NCBI RefSeq assembly: GCF_040412425.1
Contig: NC_089781.1
Location: 53,330,986 to 53,394,985, forward strand
Direction: 5' to 3'
DNA: 64,000 bases
From: Macrobrachium rosenbergii
Lineage: Eukaryota > Arthropoda > Malacostraca > Decapoda > Palaemonidae
Shown here: positions 23,371 through 34,273 of the stretch, piece by piece
How the letters are laid out: every line of letters begins with the position of its first letter
Numbering within the stretch: position 1 is the first letter of the stretch
Position numbers and translations under genes: made by a program
The notes under the pieces: model-generated
The model's database searches: none
What the model was told of the DNA's origin: nothing
Seen by the model: only the letters and a program-made list of their open reading frames with translations

Positions 23371-25417
23371 AGAGGGTCTGCCTCCTCTGGAGCCTCTGCC
23401 TCCCCCTTCCTGGAGGAGGAGCGAGGTGTTCCCCTACCTCTAAAGTATCCTCTGGCTCTAGTTCCCCTTGCATTTTGTATCGGCAGAAATGTCCCTGGCT
23501 TTCATATGAAGCGTTGAAAGCCGGGGAAGAGACATATGAAGGGACAGCGAGAGGTTGATGGGCTGGTTGGACCAGCACATACTGAGGTTGAGGTTGGGAC
23601 TGGGAGGTTGAAGGATGACCAGGGCGCGGAACCTGGACAGCCTGCAAGACAGTCTGAGTAGGGAGCCGTTTGAATTTCTTAAACTTCTTCCCGGACTTGG
23701 GGTGGGTTCCGGCGGGCTCAGACTGTTTCCTCTTGAACGACAAACCCCATCGGGAGCGGAGACTCTGATTGGCCCTAGTTGCCTCAGCTAGGACCGTATC
23801 AACCTCTTCCTGGGGGAAGAGATTAGCTCCCCAGATGGAACTTTTCATAAGCCTGTTAGGCTCATGACGGATGGTGGCTGCCGAAAAGATGTGTTTTCGG
23901 CAGTTCAACTGGGCCTTGATAAAGTCATACAGGTCCTGCTGAAAACTCGCTAAGAGAGATTTCGTCAGCACCTGGAATAAAGCGTCTTCGCTATAGATCA
24001 CTGACGTTGCTTCTGCTAAAGTTAGAGAGTTTAAGGACCTGCTAAGCCTGTCCTTAATCTCAGCTTCAGCCTTCAGGAGCGACTCCAGGATCTTAGGCAG
24101 TTGTTCACTGAAGAGGTTAGAAGCGCAGTCAGGGTCCAGTCGTGTAACCGTGAAGGTGTCCGGGGCTCCTTCCCAAAACTGAGAATCTCCGGGGAAGACA
24201 AGAGATGTGGGATCTGTTTCCCGGAGATGAGGAAGGGGCTTACCCTCCATGCAAGCTTGGTTAGTGAGGGAAGCCACTTTGGAGGTGCAAGGGGTGGGAA
24301 GAACCTCTCCCAAAGAGAACATCATAAACGCACCCTTGGCCGGGGTGAGTTTGGTGTTCTCCGCCTGCCACTCTGACAGAGTCCATAGGAGAGCCGACTG
24401 GGCCTGGTCCCTCGGGAAGATGACAGTTTCCTTGGGGACCTTATCGGACCGAATCCATGCCTCCTCAGTGAGTCTTGCAAAACCTGGGTAAGGTGATTGC
24501 AGGTTAGGAGGGAAGAATTCTAGTTCCTCCAACCTACGGGTGTCTAGGCCCTCGATAGTAAGGGTACCCTCATGCTGGGGAGCATAAAGGGTCAGGCGCC
24601 AAGGGTTTCCCTTATCAAAGGGAGGAAGGCTGGAGGTGTCCGGAACGGAGAAAGATCTGTTGGCTGCTCCGCCACTCATGAACCCAGAGATTAAAGTCCC
24701 TTGGGACTTAACCTCCTGTGACAGGGAAAGCATGGAAGCATTCGAGGATGATAGTTGACTCGAGAGTTGCGACAGCTTGTTGTCAACTCTTTTGTCGAGC
24801 TTCTGCATGAGAAGCTCGGCAATTGCTTCTGCATCAAAGGAAGGAGAGGGGGACCTCTTTACTTTGCTTGGGTCGTGCTCCCTTCCCAGAAGTAGAGGCC
24901 TTGTTCGTAGGCGGCATGGGCTAGGGGCCCGTGGCGTCTTCGAGGAAACAGAGCGGACTTTCTGGGACTTTAAGGTCTTTTCTTAACTGATTTGACCTTA
25001 GGGATGGTAGACCTTGCACCGTCCATAAGGCAAGAGGATTTCACGAATCCTCGGAAAGAAGAAGCAGAAGAAGAAGGAGAGCTAAACAGAAACTCACCTG
25101 CCTCACTTACCCCCTTACCTGCTTGAAGATCCAGGTCCACGTTCATGGGCTCTAGGTTCGAATTAAGAGCTGCAACATCCTCGGTGACCTCTCCGCATGC
25201 AGCGATGTCTTCTTGGGAGGGCTGAGTCATCTCCTGGATCCCAGCGATCAAAGTGGCGGCTACCTCGTCCGCAACTGAAGCCGAGATCCAGGCGCGGGAA
25301 GAGAATGCTGCAAATGTCCTTGAAAGAACGAGGGTTTCCCTGCCCGACGCGTTCCTCCCAGCCGCTGACCCAGGTCTTGAGGGTCATGAGCGAAGAGTCC
25401 CGAGAGCTGCGGTCAAT
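23371..25417 (-). pseudogene. Gag-like ORF, DIRS copy 1
   Basis: A putative structural, nucleic-acid-binding protein. It follows the intron acceptor at 25418-25419. A frame shift near 25250 and further breaks near 24950 interrupt the acidic, Ser-rich N-terminus. A long open stretch from 24808 then carries PFDKGNPWRLTLYAPQHEG, LTEEAWIRSDKVPKET, LTKSLLASFQQDLYDF, CRKHIF-x-AATIRHEPN and ATRANQSLRSRWGL. In copy 3 the same protein ends in an Arg/Gly-rich tail. Here a 1-nt shift near 23480 loses that tail and fuses the frame to RT sequence. No CCHC zinc knuckle is present. Confidence 0.75.
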
Positions 25418-25533
25418 CTGGAAGAAAGAGAAAGTCAGGCGACCGAACCTCCTAAAAGGAGAATATCTTCCAATTATCCATAAGAGACAAAACTCAAGGA
25501 AAACATGAATCGGAAAGGAAAAAACTAACTTAC

Positions 25534-25704
25534 CGACTCATCCAGAACCCGCTCATAGAGAGCGTAGCACACCTCACAGCCATCAGGGTGCCAGACGATC
25601 AGGTCCCCTACGTGGACAGCACACCCGGAGTGGGACCTGCATACCTCATGTCCGCTGGCTTGTTGAAGCACTGCCGTGCACCCCTGCTCCTGACAACGCA
25701 CCAT
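25534..25704 (-). CDS. Spliced Cys/His-rich exon of DIRS copy 1
   Basis: A 171-bp (57-codon) block is bounded in sense by CAACTTACAG/ATGGTG (acceptor, AG at 25705-25706) and GAGTCG/GTAAGTTAG (donor at 25531-25533). A 116-bp intron follows and ends CTTTCTTCCAG at 25418. Reading phase is kept across the intron. The peptide has Cys4, Cys9, His19, Cys22, His25, Cys28, Cys43 and Cys46, and includes GHEVCRSH, GDLIVWHPDGCEVC and ends ERVLDES. The spacing suggests a zinc-binding module. The same exon, with equal or nearly equal length and splice sites, is found in copies 2 and 4. It would add an N-terminal domain to Gag. I do not recognise a named family. Confidence 0.7.
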
Positions 25705-25706
25705 CT

Positions 25707-27799
25707 GTAAGTTGACAGGTACATGAGTATGCTGATAAGGCCGCCGGAGTAGGGTGCCGGAGCAGTGTCTTAGGATAATAGATAATTAGCCAGGTAGGTC
25801 CCGCCGGAGCATACCGGGAGGTTAAGGGACCTACTAGATCATGCAAGATCAACAACATAAAGGGACCGCCGGAGTTAATCCGGAGCAACAGGAAGGTCCC
25901 AAAAGGATATGTAAAATTCAGAAAAATAAACATATATATATAAATATATGTATGCATGCTAGTGAAAGGTCAACTATAAGGAAGAGTGGGTATTTCCGCT
26001 TGGAGCCGGGGAGTCCTGTACTGTAATACGGTGACGGCGGAGGAGGTGTGGTGAGCACCGACCGACCAAACACCGTACCCACCGGAGTGGTAAGCGACGA
26101 GAACGCCCGACTACTTAGCGGAGAAACACAAAGTTAGCTAGTCGGCGGATGGTAGATACTAGGAAACCATAGGTGTTCTAAATGAATAGAACGAAGGTAA
26201 ATGTCAATGGCATGTGAATACGACAGAAGACAGTCAGGTGGGAAACTCTAACTGGCTACATGTACACAATTTCCCCCCCAAGACGACGGTCTGGGAGAAC
26301 GACACTTTCTGGTTGGGGGAAAAACGACACACTGACGCTATAGGAAGGGGGGAGTGGGACAGGCCAGGAGAGGGGGACCAGTAGCAGCGACCAGGGGGTG
26401 AGTAAGCACTCCCCGGGCGCCATGAGATCCACCTTTCTCCCTCTTGATCGGACGAACATGTACGAACGATAATGAGAGAGGAGAGAATGGGGAACCCTCA
26501 AAGGCCAAATGAGCAAAGAAAGGTAAAAGGAATGGGGAACAGGAGTGTGGGAGCACCCCCGGTCACCAATCAAGATCTCGACCGGGTGCTGACCGGGTAA
26601 GGTCGGAACCCAGTACCGAGAGTACAAACCAATCAATGCAGAGGAAGGGGATATAGGCTATAGCGTAAGGAACAGGGTAAAGCTCTCGAGCCTTGGTAAG
26701 TTAACATAGTATATGAAAGCGAACCAAGGGGGAAGAGAGCAAGGAGGAGGGGGAGGAGCAAGGAGGTAGGGAGAGGGGTATATACATGAAGTTGGAGGTT
26801 AACCCGAATGTGGGTCGGACAAGGTAGGCTACATGAGATACCCTCGCTATTCCAGCTTAACCTTTACTAGGACTCAACAGTCCAAACGAAAGGCCGAAAC
26901 AGGGAGAGGGAGAAGTGCAGGCCCAACACCTCTAACCATAACAACAACGAAGGAAGCTCCAACCATGAGGCCCTCCTACACACTAACCTTCCCTTCCGAG
27001 GAAGGGAACAGAACGCTATAGCCTAACTCCTAGGTGCTAACCTAACACAGCCGGCTGGCTGAAGGAGGTAGCCCAGTGGGAGAAGGTATCTACCAGACTA
27101 GCCTATAAAGTTAACCTATCCTAGGCATGAATAAATAATTCAATAATTCAAATAATTCAAATAATGACGCATGTAGAAGGGAGGACCAAACCCAACACAA
27201 TAAGAGCGCGGAGGGAAAATGGCCGACCTTCAAGATTAAAAACAAAGGACATAATCTGTAAATATCAAAGACATCCGTGCACTAGGCCTAAAATAAACCT
27301 AATAAGCATAACTGTACCAACTCAAATAATATACCCAAACGCTGGAGGAAGTGAGGGTCCAAAATACAACACATATAAGAATTGATAAAGAGCGGATAGG
27401 CCCGAGGGGAAAAACTCGTAGCCTAAACGACAAGAACCCGAACTTCCCCAGAGAAGGGTAACAAAACAATAATTAATAATAAATAATAATGCCCAATTGA
27501 ATATAGGATGAGCAAAAGGCACAAAACGTAAGAAAATGAAGGGGAACGAAGCCCCGACATAAAAATCCCGCACCGAGACTGAAGGTCACATGGGGCCGGG
27601 AGAAGGTGGACGAGGCGGGCGTTATAAATCTCCCTAATTATTAAATTAGAGGGAAATAAGGAGCCTCAACCGCCTAAAATAAAATACAGAGATGGTACTC
27701 AACTTAGGTGAAGAAGAATCCTGTGAGGATGCCATAATACAAGAAAAAATGGGCCACAAAAGAGCGCACACACAAAAGCTGAACAATAGCGAACGCGTG
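25707..27799 (-). other. GC-rich leader of DIRS copy 1
   Basis: About 2.1 kb between the right ITR and the Cys/His exon has no conserved long frame. It contains several short CCGCCGGAG...(C)CGGAG motif pairs (near 25740-25770, 25800-25820 and 25865-25890) in different states of preservation. It probably contains transcribed 5' untranslated sequence and an upstream intron, since the exon at 25704 begins at a good acceptor. Confidence 0.55.
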
Positions 27800-28099
27800 C
27801 TAAAAATGGAATGTGGGTGACGCTGGTTTGTTTACAGTCCGCAAGTGGTGCGGTGGTTTGTAACGGCACCTCACTCGGTGGGACTTTTGACATTGGGAAT
27901 GTTTACAGGGCGGAGGCCTGTGATTGTGACAATCTCACCCTTTCTCATACACGACTCCATTTCATGGAGCTCGCACTGGGGGTAGTAACTCCAGCTTAGC
28001 TTTTTAGCTTTTCTCTGGTATATTTAGCAATAGCTTTACCTAGAAATAAGTGCTGAAAGGTTATTTCACCGGCTGACACAGGTCAGAAAACCCAGAAAT
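27800..28099. repeat. DIRS copy 1 right (5') inverted terminal repeat
   Basis: Reverse complement of the left ITR over about 270 bp with about five differences. The outer edge GACACAGGTCAGAAAACCCAGAAA reappears inverted in the second half of the ICR, which fixes the element end at about 28098. Confidence 0.9.
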
Positions 28100-28110
28100 A
28101 TATATTTATA

Positions 28111-28575
<465 letters not shown>

Positions 28576-28621
28576 CATGGTCAATGTAAAAGGAGGTAGT
28601 GATTATCTTAAGAAAGATCAA

Positions 28622-28960
28622 AAAGGGATTTTGACAATGGAAAAATCTATTTCTGAGGGAGGCCCTGTGTCACCCGGTGAAATTCCTATCAAGCACAAAT
28701 TTCTAGGTATAGATATTGCTAAATATACCAGAGAAAAAAGCTATCAGGAAATGCTGGGGTTACTACCCCCAGATCGAACATCTATTATGGAATAGACATC
28801 GGTATAGGTAAGGGTGAGTGATTGTTGTCACTGCCACAGGACTGCACTCTGTAGATATCCCAATGACAAAACCCTCGGAACGTGAGGAGCCGATCTAACG
28901 CCCGTACTCACCTGACCGCCAACCGACAACCCCAGGGCCATCTGTACTCATTCCAGGCTA
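28622..28960. repeat. DIRS copy 2 left (3') inverted terminal repeat
   Basis: From GGTGAAATTCCTATCAAGCA to GTACTCATTCCA it is complementary to 36490-36770. The first 60 bp (GGGATTTTGACAATGG...) is the unique outer edge mirrored in the ICR. Confidence 0.9.
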
Positions 28961-29019
28961 GCACCCTCCACAAGCTTGGTATGCCTACTCGGGGAGGGAA
29001 ATCTAGACCCTGGAAGGGT

Positions 29020-29109
29020 CACCGGGTGACACAGGGCCTCCCTCAGAAATAGATTTTCCTTTGTCAAAATCCCTTTTCTGAGCTCGTCCCTGTGTCAGCC
29101 GGTGAAATT
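29020..29109. repeat. DIRS copy 2 internal complementary region
   Basis: Contains the inverted left edge and inverted right edge joined at ...AAAATCCC/TTTTCTGAG... near 29072, equivalent to the reverse complement of the circle junction. Confidence 0.9.
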
Positions 29110-29560
29110 ATGACAGAGAATCATACTAAGCTTTGGTGAAAGTTTAAAAGGAGCGAATAGTTAGGTGAACATGTATAAAAACACTATTACTGAAAATAGT
29201 TTTAATTATCCCTCAAAACATGATTAAATACCAAGGGTATAGGCAGATAAACTGAGTTATAACTAGGGGTACAATTAATATCACAGTAAAGGACATGAGA
29301 AACAACTATATATATAAATAATAATATAATGGGAAGGTACTAAGACTAAATAAACGACAGAAAAATTTATAAAGGTACCTCCGGCTTAAAACTAAATTAC
29401 AGTAAACATAACAAGCTGCAAACTTAAAAACTAACACCGCAAAATTGTACATCATAATATGAGGAGCCAGGCTGTGAAGCATGTCTGGTCCAGGAGAAAA
29501 TGGCAGGGCAAGTAAATGAGGCAGGCGGGCGGGGGGGAGGATAGGGATTAAAGGTTAATT

Positions 29561-31160
29561 TTAAAGTGGAGGGACAATGCTCCCTACAGCCACTGCCGGG
29601 AACTTCAGAGCTTCCAGTGATTTCAGATAGTGGCGTTTGAACACTGATGGAGATTTCCAGCCCGTGTACTTCTTAAGCTCATCAAAATTCATAGTATGAA
29701 AATAATTAGTGGAGGTAGCCACTGCTCGGCTATCATGAACCTTAGGGACTGAATCCGGATTAGCTTTGTTTAATGAAGTACAGAATTTGTTGTCTTATAG
29801 CCTTTAAAGCGTTCCTCCTTTTTCCCTGATAAAAAGAGGACCAGACAAACACTGAGAAGTTCTTCGTAAATAGGCCCTCAAGGTAGCGACTGGGCATAAA
29901 GACAGGTCTTGTGGAAGAGGAACAACCTTCCAGGGGGACCACCTATCCTGAGGGTCTTCATTTTTTGCTAGGAACCTTTGATCTGGGGAAAGCAGAATTT
30001 CTCCTGACGGGAGAAAATCCACATGATTCGCACCTCTAGAGAGAGCAGACAGTTCTGATATTCTGGCACCTGAAGCTAGACTAATTAGGAACAATGTCTT
30101 CCTTAACAGATTCAAATAAGAACACTGATTGTTATTAGTTTCTGAGGCTAATTTTAGAACATCGTTAAGAAACCAGGAAACCGTATGTGGACGGGTCGCT
30201 GGTCTCAAACGAGCGCATGCTCTGGGAATGGATGAAAAATATGAATCTGTTAAATCAATCTTAAAGCCATGCAAAAGCACCTTTTTCAAAGCTGATTTCG
30301 CTGTGGTAATGGTGGCGGAGCCAGACCTTTTCAAACAGTGATCTAAAGAATGATATTGCCAAATTGGTGGTCATGACTTGAGCTTCAGATTCCTTCAAAA
30401 AAGATGCTAACTTTTTAACTGCTGAATCGTACTGTCTGAGGGTAGAATCTCTTTTATCTGATTCCAGAAACAGAGTATTAACTGGGATCAGTATCCGCCC
30501 TCTCTGAGTGGCGAATTTCATAAAGTCCTTAAAGCCAGGGCATTCAGAATTCTTGAGGAAGCTGACACAGTCCGTGTTTGCACTACTTGAGTCAGCTGTG
30601 GCTTGGGTATTTGATGACACCGTAGTTTGAGCTCCAGAAGAAGAGGGAACCAATTGCTCTTCGGCCAGTTGGGAGCTACCAGGGCCACTTGACCTTTGAA
30701 TGACCTGAGCTTGTGCAACACCTTTAACAGCAGGTTTATTGGTGGAAAAAGATAGATTTTCTGCCATTTGTTCCAGTCCACTGACATTGCGTCTGTAGTG
30801 TAAGCTCGAGGATCCAGGTTGGGAGCAACATAACAAGGAGTTTGTGATTGCTCTCCGTGGCAAACAAGTCCACCTGAAGGCCCGGAACCTGACGGCATAT
30901 CCATCTGAAAGAAGCTACGTCCAGGGACCATTCTGACTCCAGTGGAGTTGCCCTGGACAGGGAGTCTGCGATGACATTCCGGACTCCTGCTAGATGGGTA
31001 GCTGATAGGTGCCAGCCGTGCTTCTCCGCCAGGGAGAAAATGGCTATCATCACTTGGTTTATCCGACTCGATTTGGAACCCCTCTGTTTATGCAATGTAC
31101 CACTACTGCGCTGTCCAGCACCAGCCTGATATGAATCTGGTTGGTGGGGCAAAGTTTTTC
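29561..31160 (-). pseudogene. Tyrosine recombinase, DIRS copy 2
   Basis: The core-binding stretch STLRQYDSAVKKLASFL (near 30440) and a catalytic domain with SGARISEL (near 30050) are clear. The HxxR box reads HDSR (near 29730) instead of HDIR, keeping the catalytic His and Arg. The nucleophile in VFKRHY is present (near 29625), with stop at 29561. Frameshifts near 30300 and 29810 split the frame. The amino-terminal extension overlapping RNase H is broken compared with copy 3. Confidence 0.85.
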
Positions 31161-32345
31161 AGAGTTAGAAACACTGCCATTGCCTCCAAAATGTTTATGT
31201 GGAATTGACGGAACAGAGTGGACCATGTACCCTGTACCTTTTCTTTTGGTGAGTACCCTCCCCAGCTGCTTAATGAAGCGTCTGTGTGGATTATTAGAGC
31301 TGGGGAAGGGAATTGAAGGGGAACTGACTTCAAAAGACCCTTGACTGTGGACCACGGCCGGAGTCTTTTCCTCAGCACCGGAGGAATTAAAGACACCTTG
31401 TCCCTGAGCTTGACATTGGCTCGTCTCCGCCACACTCTGTTTATGTCTTTCAGTTTTGCTTTTAGGAGCCGGTCTGTTACGGATGCGAACTGAAGAGAAC
31501 CCAGGATTCTTTCTTGCGTTCTGCAGAGGCTTTCCTGCCTTTGAGGAATTGCCTGGTGGCTTTGGCTATTTCTCTCCGTTTGGCTGGTGGAATAGACAGC
31601 TTGTGTGAAATCAGATCCCATTGGATACCCAGCCACTGAAATCGAGGCCCGGAGTTAGGTGGGACTTTGCCCTGTTTATCTGAAAGCCTAGGGATTCCAG
31701 AAACTCGATCACCATGGCCGTAGCTCTCGGCACTCCCGGCGTTGGATGCCCAGATTATCCAATCGTCCAGGTATGCGGCCAGCGATATCCCCCAGGACCG
31801 TAACTGCTGCACTACCGTGTCCGCCAGTTTTGTGAAAATTCTGGGTGCTATGTTGAGCCCGAATGGCATGACCCTGAAGGAGTAGGCTTGTTTCCCCAGT
31901 CTGAAACCGAGGAAGGGAGAGAAGTTCCGCGCAATCGGGGCGTGATAATATTCGTCTGAAAGATCTATAGAGGTGGGTGACGGCTCCACGAGGAAGTAGA
32001 GTCCGCACCTGCGCGATTGTAAGCACATCGAAATTTGTTGCATTGTATGTAAAGATTGAGACGCTAGAGAGATCCAAGATTACCCTTTGTTGACTGGAGC
32101 CTTTCTTGGGAACACTGAACAGTCTGCCCTGAAATTTCAGGGTGTCTCACTTTCTTTATGGCCCTCTTTTGGAGTAATTCCGCGCAAAGTCCATGCAGAG
32201 CTTTGGAAGACGGCTGATGAAATCTGATCAGAGGGGAGGGCCCTTGATCCAACTCCACCCCAAACCTTTGGAGACTATACTGTGGGCCCACGGACTGAAG
32301 GTCCACTGGTCCCTGAACAGGCGAAGTCTGCCGCCCACCTGACTG
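30518..32345 (-). pseudogene. RT / RNase H / methyltransferase-like ORF, DIRS copy 2
   Basis: RT motifs are spread over different frames: VGGRLRLFRDQWTFSPWA (about 32320), SIDLSDEYYHAPIARNF (about 31960, with Ala to Glu beside the catalytic Asp region), VMPFGLNIAPRIFTKLADT and AAYLDDWIIWAS (about 31770). RNase H (VPLQFPSPALIIHTDASLSSWGG near 31300; SATHLAGVRNVIADSLSR near 30980) and the VDLFAT...FPPINLLLKVLHKL tail (to about 30720) follow in one longer open stretch, 31636-30518, with local frameshifts near 31150 and 30900. It is inactive. Confidence 0.85.
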
Positions 32346-33970
32346 GTCTCACTGGGAAGGTGCAGGTTTGCCTCCTCTACCTCGGCCTCCTCTCCCCCGG
32401 GAGAGGGGTCGCGCGGCAGCCTTGCCTCTGAAGGAGGCCCTTGCTCTACTCCCCCTTGCGCCCCTGTAAAGGCCTCGAAACGACCCCTGGCTACCATGAA
32501 GTCAAACAAGTCCGCCTGAAATCCCGCTAACAGAGACTTCGTCAGAACTTGAAAGAGTGGCTCATTATAAAAAGTCACTGCGGTTGATTCCGCCAGGCAC
32601 TGGGAGTTCAATGATCGGCTCAACCGACACCTAGCCTCAAACTCTGCTTTCAGGAGGGCTTCCGGCAGTTTGGGAAGCTGCTTCGCTGAACAAGGTGGAT
32701 GCGCACTCCGGGTCCAGCTTACCCGTTGTAAAAGTGGCTGGGCATCCTTCCAAAATTCATTGTCTCCGGGAAGATCAGAGGTGGAATCAGTCTCCTGGAG
32801 CTGAGGCAACGGCTTACCTTCCGAGCATGCTTGGGCGGTCGCGAGCCACCTTAGTCATGCAGGGGGTGGGATCCTATCTCCCAACGAGAACATCGTGAAG
32901 TTGCCCTTGAAGGGGGTCAACCGTGTTCTCCGCCTACCACTCATTAAAGGTGCGCATCAATGTAGACTGCGCCTGGTCCCTTGGGAAGATCACTGTCTCC
33001 TTCGGGACCTTATCCGTCCTTACCCAAGCTTCCTCCGTCAGCCTGGCGAAGCCTGGGTAGGGGGCAGCAGATCAGGAGGAAAGAATTCCAATTCCTCGAC
33101 CCTGCTGCGTGCCTAGACCCTCGATCGTTAGGGTATCTTCATGCCGGGGAGCATGAAGGGCCAAACGCCAGGGATTTCCCTTATCAAATGGAGGGAGGGC
33201 GGAGGCATCCAGAATGGGGTAATGAACTGCTGACCCACTGGAGCGCATGAACCCGGAGAGCATACTCTCCTGGCTCTGCAGCCTCTCCGTAAGCTTGTTA
33301 AGCTTCGCATCAACCTCCGAGGAAAACTTCTGCAAGAGCATTCCGGCAAACGCCTCCGGGTCAAAGGCAGGAAGGCGAGGAGGGCTAGCCTTAGCTGCCC
33401 TCAAACTCGCTCCCTTAGCAGAGGGAGTGGCCTTGCCTGCGGAAGCCGCCGGACTAGCATCCCGTGGCTTCACCGGAGGGAAGGGAGTTGCCTTGCGGGA
33501 GGCTGCGGACTTATAGCCCTTCGGCTTCCAAGACTTCTTCAACTTGGGGACAGCGGATTGCGCCCTGTCCTCCAAGTAAGAAGATTTTTGAAAGCCCTGA
33601 AACGAAGAAGCGGTGGATGAAGGGGAATCAAAAAGGGAGCCCGCCCCCACTGCCTCACTTACCTCCCTACCTACCTCCTGGTCCTGTTCAGTGTTCATAG
33701 GTTCCAGGTCGAGGTTTATGGCTGCCACTTCCTCCGACACCTCCACGTACAAATTCTCGTCATGGGGAGGCTGGGTTTCTACCCGGATCTGCTCGATGAC
33801 AGGAGCGGCGACTTCGGGTGGAACATCCGCTGGGATCCGGGCGCCGGGGTAAAGCAGGTTCCGGATGTTCTCATCCAGAACGTACGGCTTCCCCGACGGA
33901 ACGTTCCTGCCGTAACCAGCCACCCAGGCTCAAGGGAATCCACGAAATCGTTACGGGAAGCTTGGTCGGC
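32346..33970 (-). pseudogene. Gag-like ORF, DIRS copy 2, with internal deletion
   Basis: The exon starts after CTCTCTTCAG (33971-33972) with ADQASRNDF. A missing C in the CCTGGGTGG context near 33930 shifts the frame. The rest is open from 33923 to 33072: an acidic, Ser/Pro/Ala/Lys-rich N-terminus, then FDPEAFAGMLLQKF and PPFDKGNPWRLALHAPRHED. Further frameshifts lie at about 33100 and 32800. Compared with copies 1 and 3, about 0.4-0.5 kb is deleted at about 32490: DLFDFMVAR is joined directly to sequence near the Arg-rich tail, losing the CRKHIF, RHEPN and ATRANQSLRS blocks. Confidence 0.75.
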
Positions 33971-34100
33971 CTGAAGAGAGCAGGGACTTAATAACGTAGT
34001 GCTCGGTAAAGAGATATATATAAGCAATATATCAAGAATATAACGTACTTGAAACAATTGAGGCAACCAGGTAAACTAAAGGCGGTAACTATAGGCTTAC

Positions 34101-34271
34101 CGACTCGTCCTGGACACGCTCACACAGAGCGAAGCAAACCTCACAACCGTCCGGTGCCATAACGATAAGATCGTCGATACGCACTGCACGGCCCGAATGA
34201 GAGCCGCAGACAACGTGCCCATAGGGCTGGTGCAGCACAGCAGTGCACCCGGGCTCCTCACAACTTACTGT
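34101..34271 (-). CDS. Spliced Cys/His-rich exon of DIRS copy 2
   Basis: It is exactly 171 bp, like copy 1. It is bounded by TACTTACAG/ACAGTAAG (acceptor, AG at 34272-34273) and GAGTCG/GTAAGCC (donor), with a 130-bp intron to the acceptor at 33971. The frame is open and in phase. Cys4, Cys9, His19, Cys22, His25, Cys43 and Cys46 are conserved; Cys28 is replaced by Arg. The first codon is ACA rather than ATG, so translation would start in an upstream exon, or in this copy it has been lost. Sequence between the conserved residues has diverged while the metal-ligand pattern has not, which argues for past selection. Confidence 0.7.
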
Positions 34272-34273
34272 CT

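Larger units (their letters stand above)
19706..28099 (-). mobile_element. DIRS1-like retrotransposon, copy 1
   Basis: An 8.4-kb element read on the minus strand. It has inverted terminal repeats (left about 19706-20030, right about 27800-28099) and an internal complementary region (20089-20180). The ICR is the reverse complement of right end joined to left end, the signature of DIRS1-type elements, which replicate through a circle and integrate with a tyrosine recombinase. Sense order is leader, Cys/His exon, Gag, RT/RNase H/methyltransferase-like region, recombinase. The two ITRs differ at only about 5 of 270 compared positions, which suggests a fairly recent insertion. The coding frames nevertheless carry stops and frameshifts. 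Confidence 0.92.

Noticed and set aside
24101..24491. Plus-strand frames across the DIRS Gag and RT regions (also 33247-33516, 55883-56098 and others)
   Set aside because: They are antisense shadows of the GC-richer retroelement coding strand.
19706..28099. Ngaro/PAT-type YR element with split direct repeats
   Set aside because: The termini are inverted, and the internal complementary region equals the reverse complement of the joined ends, which is DIRS1 architecture.
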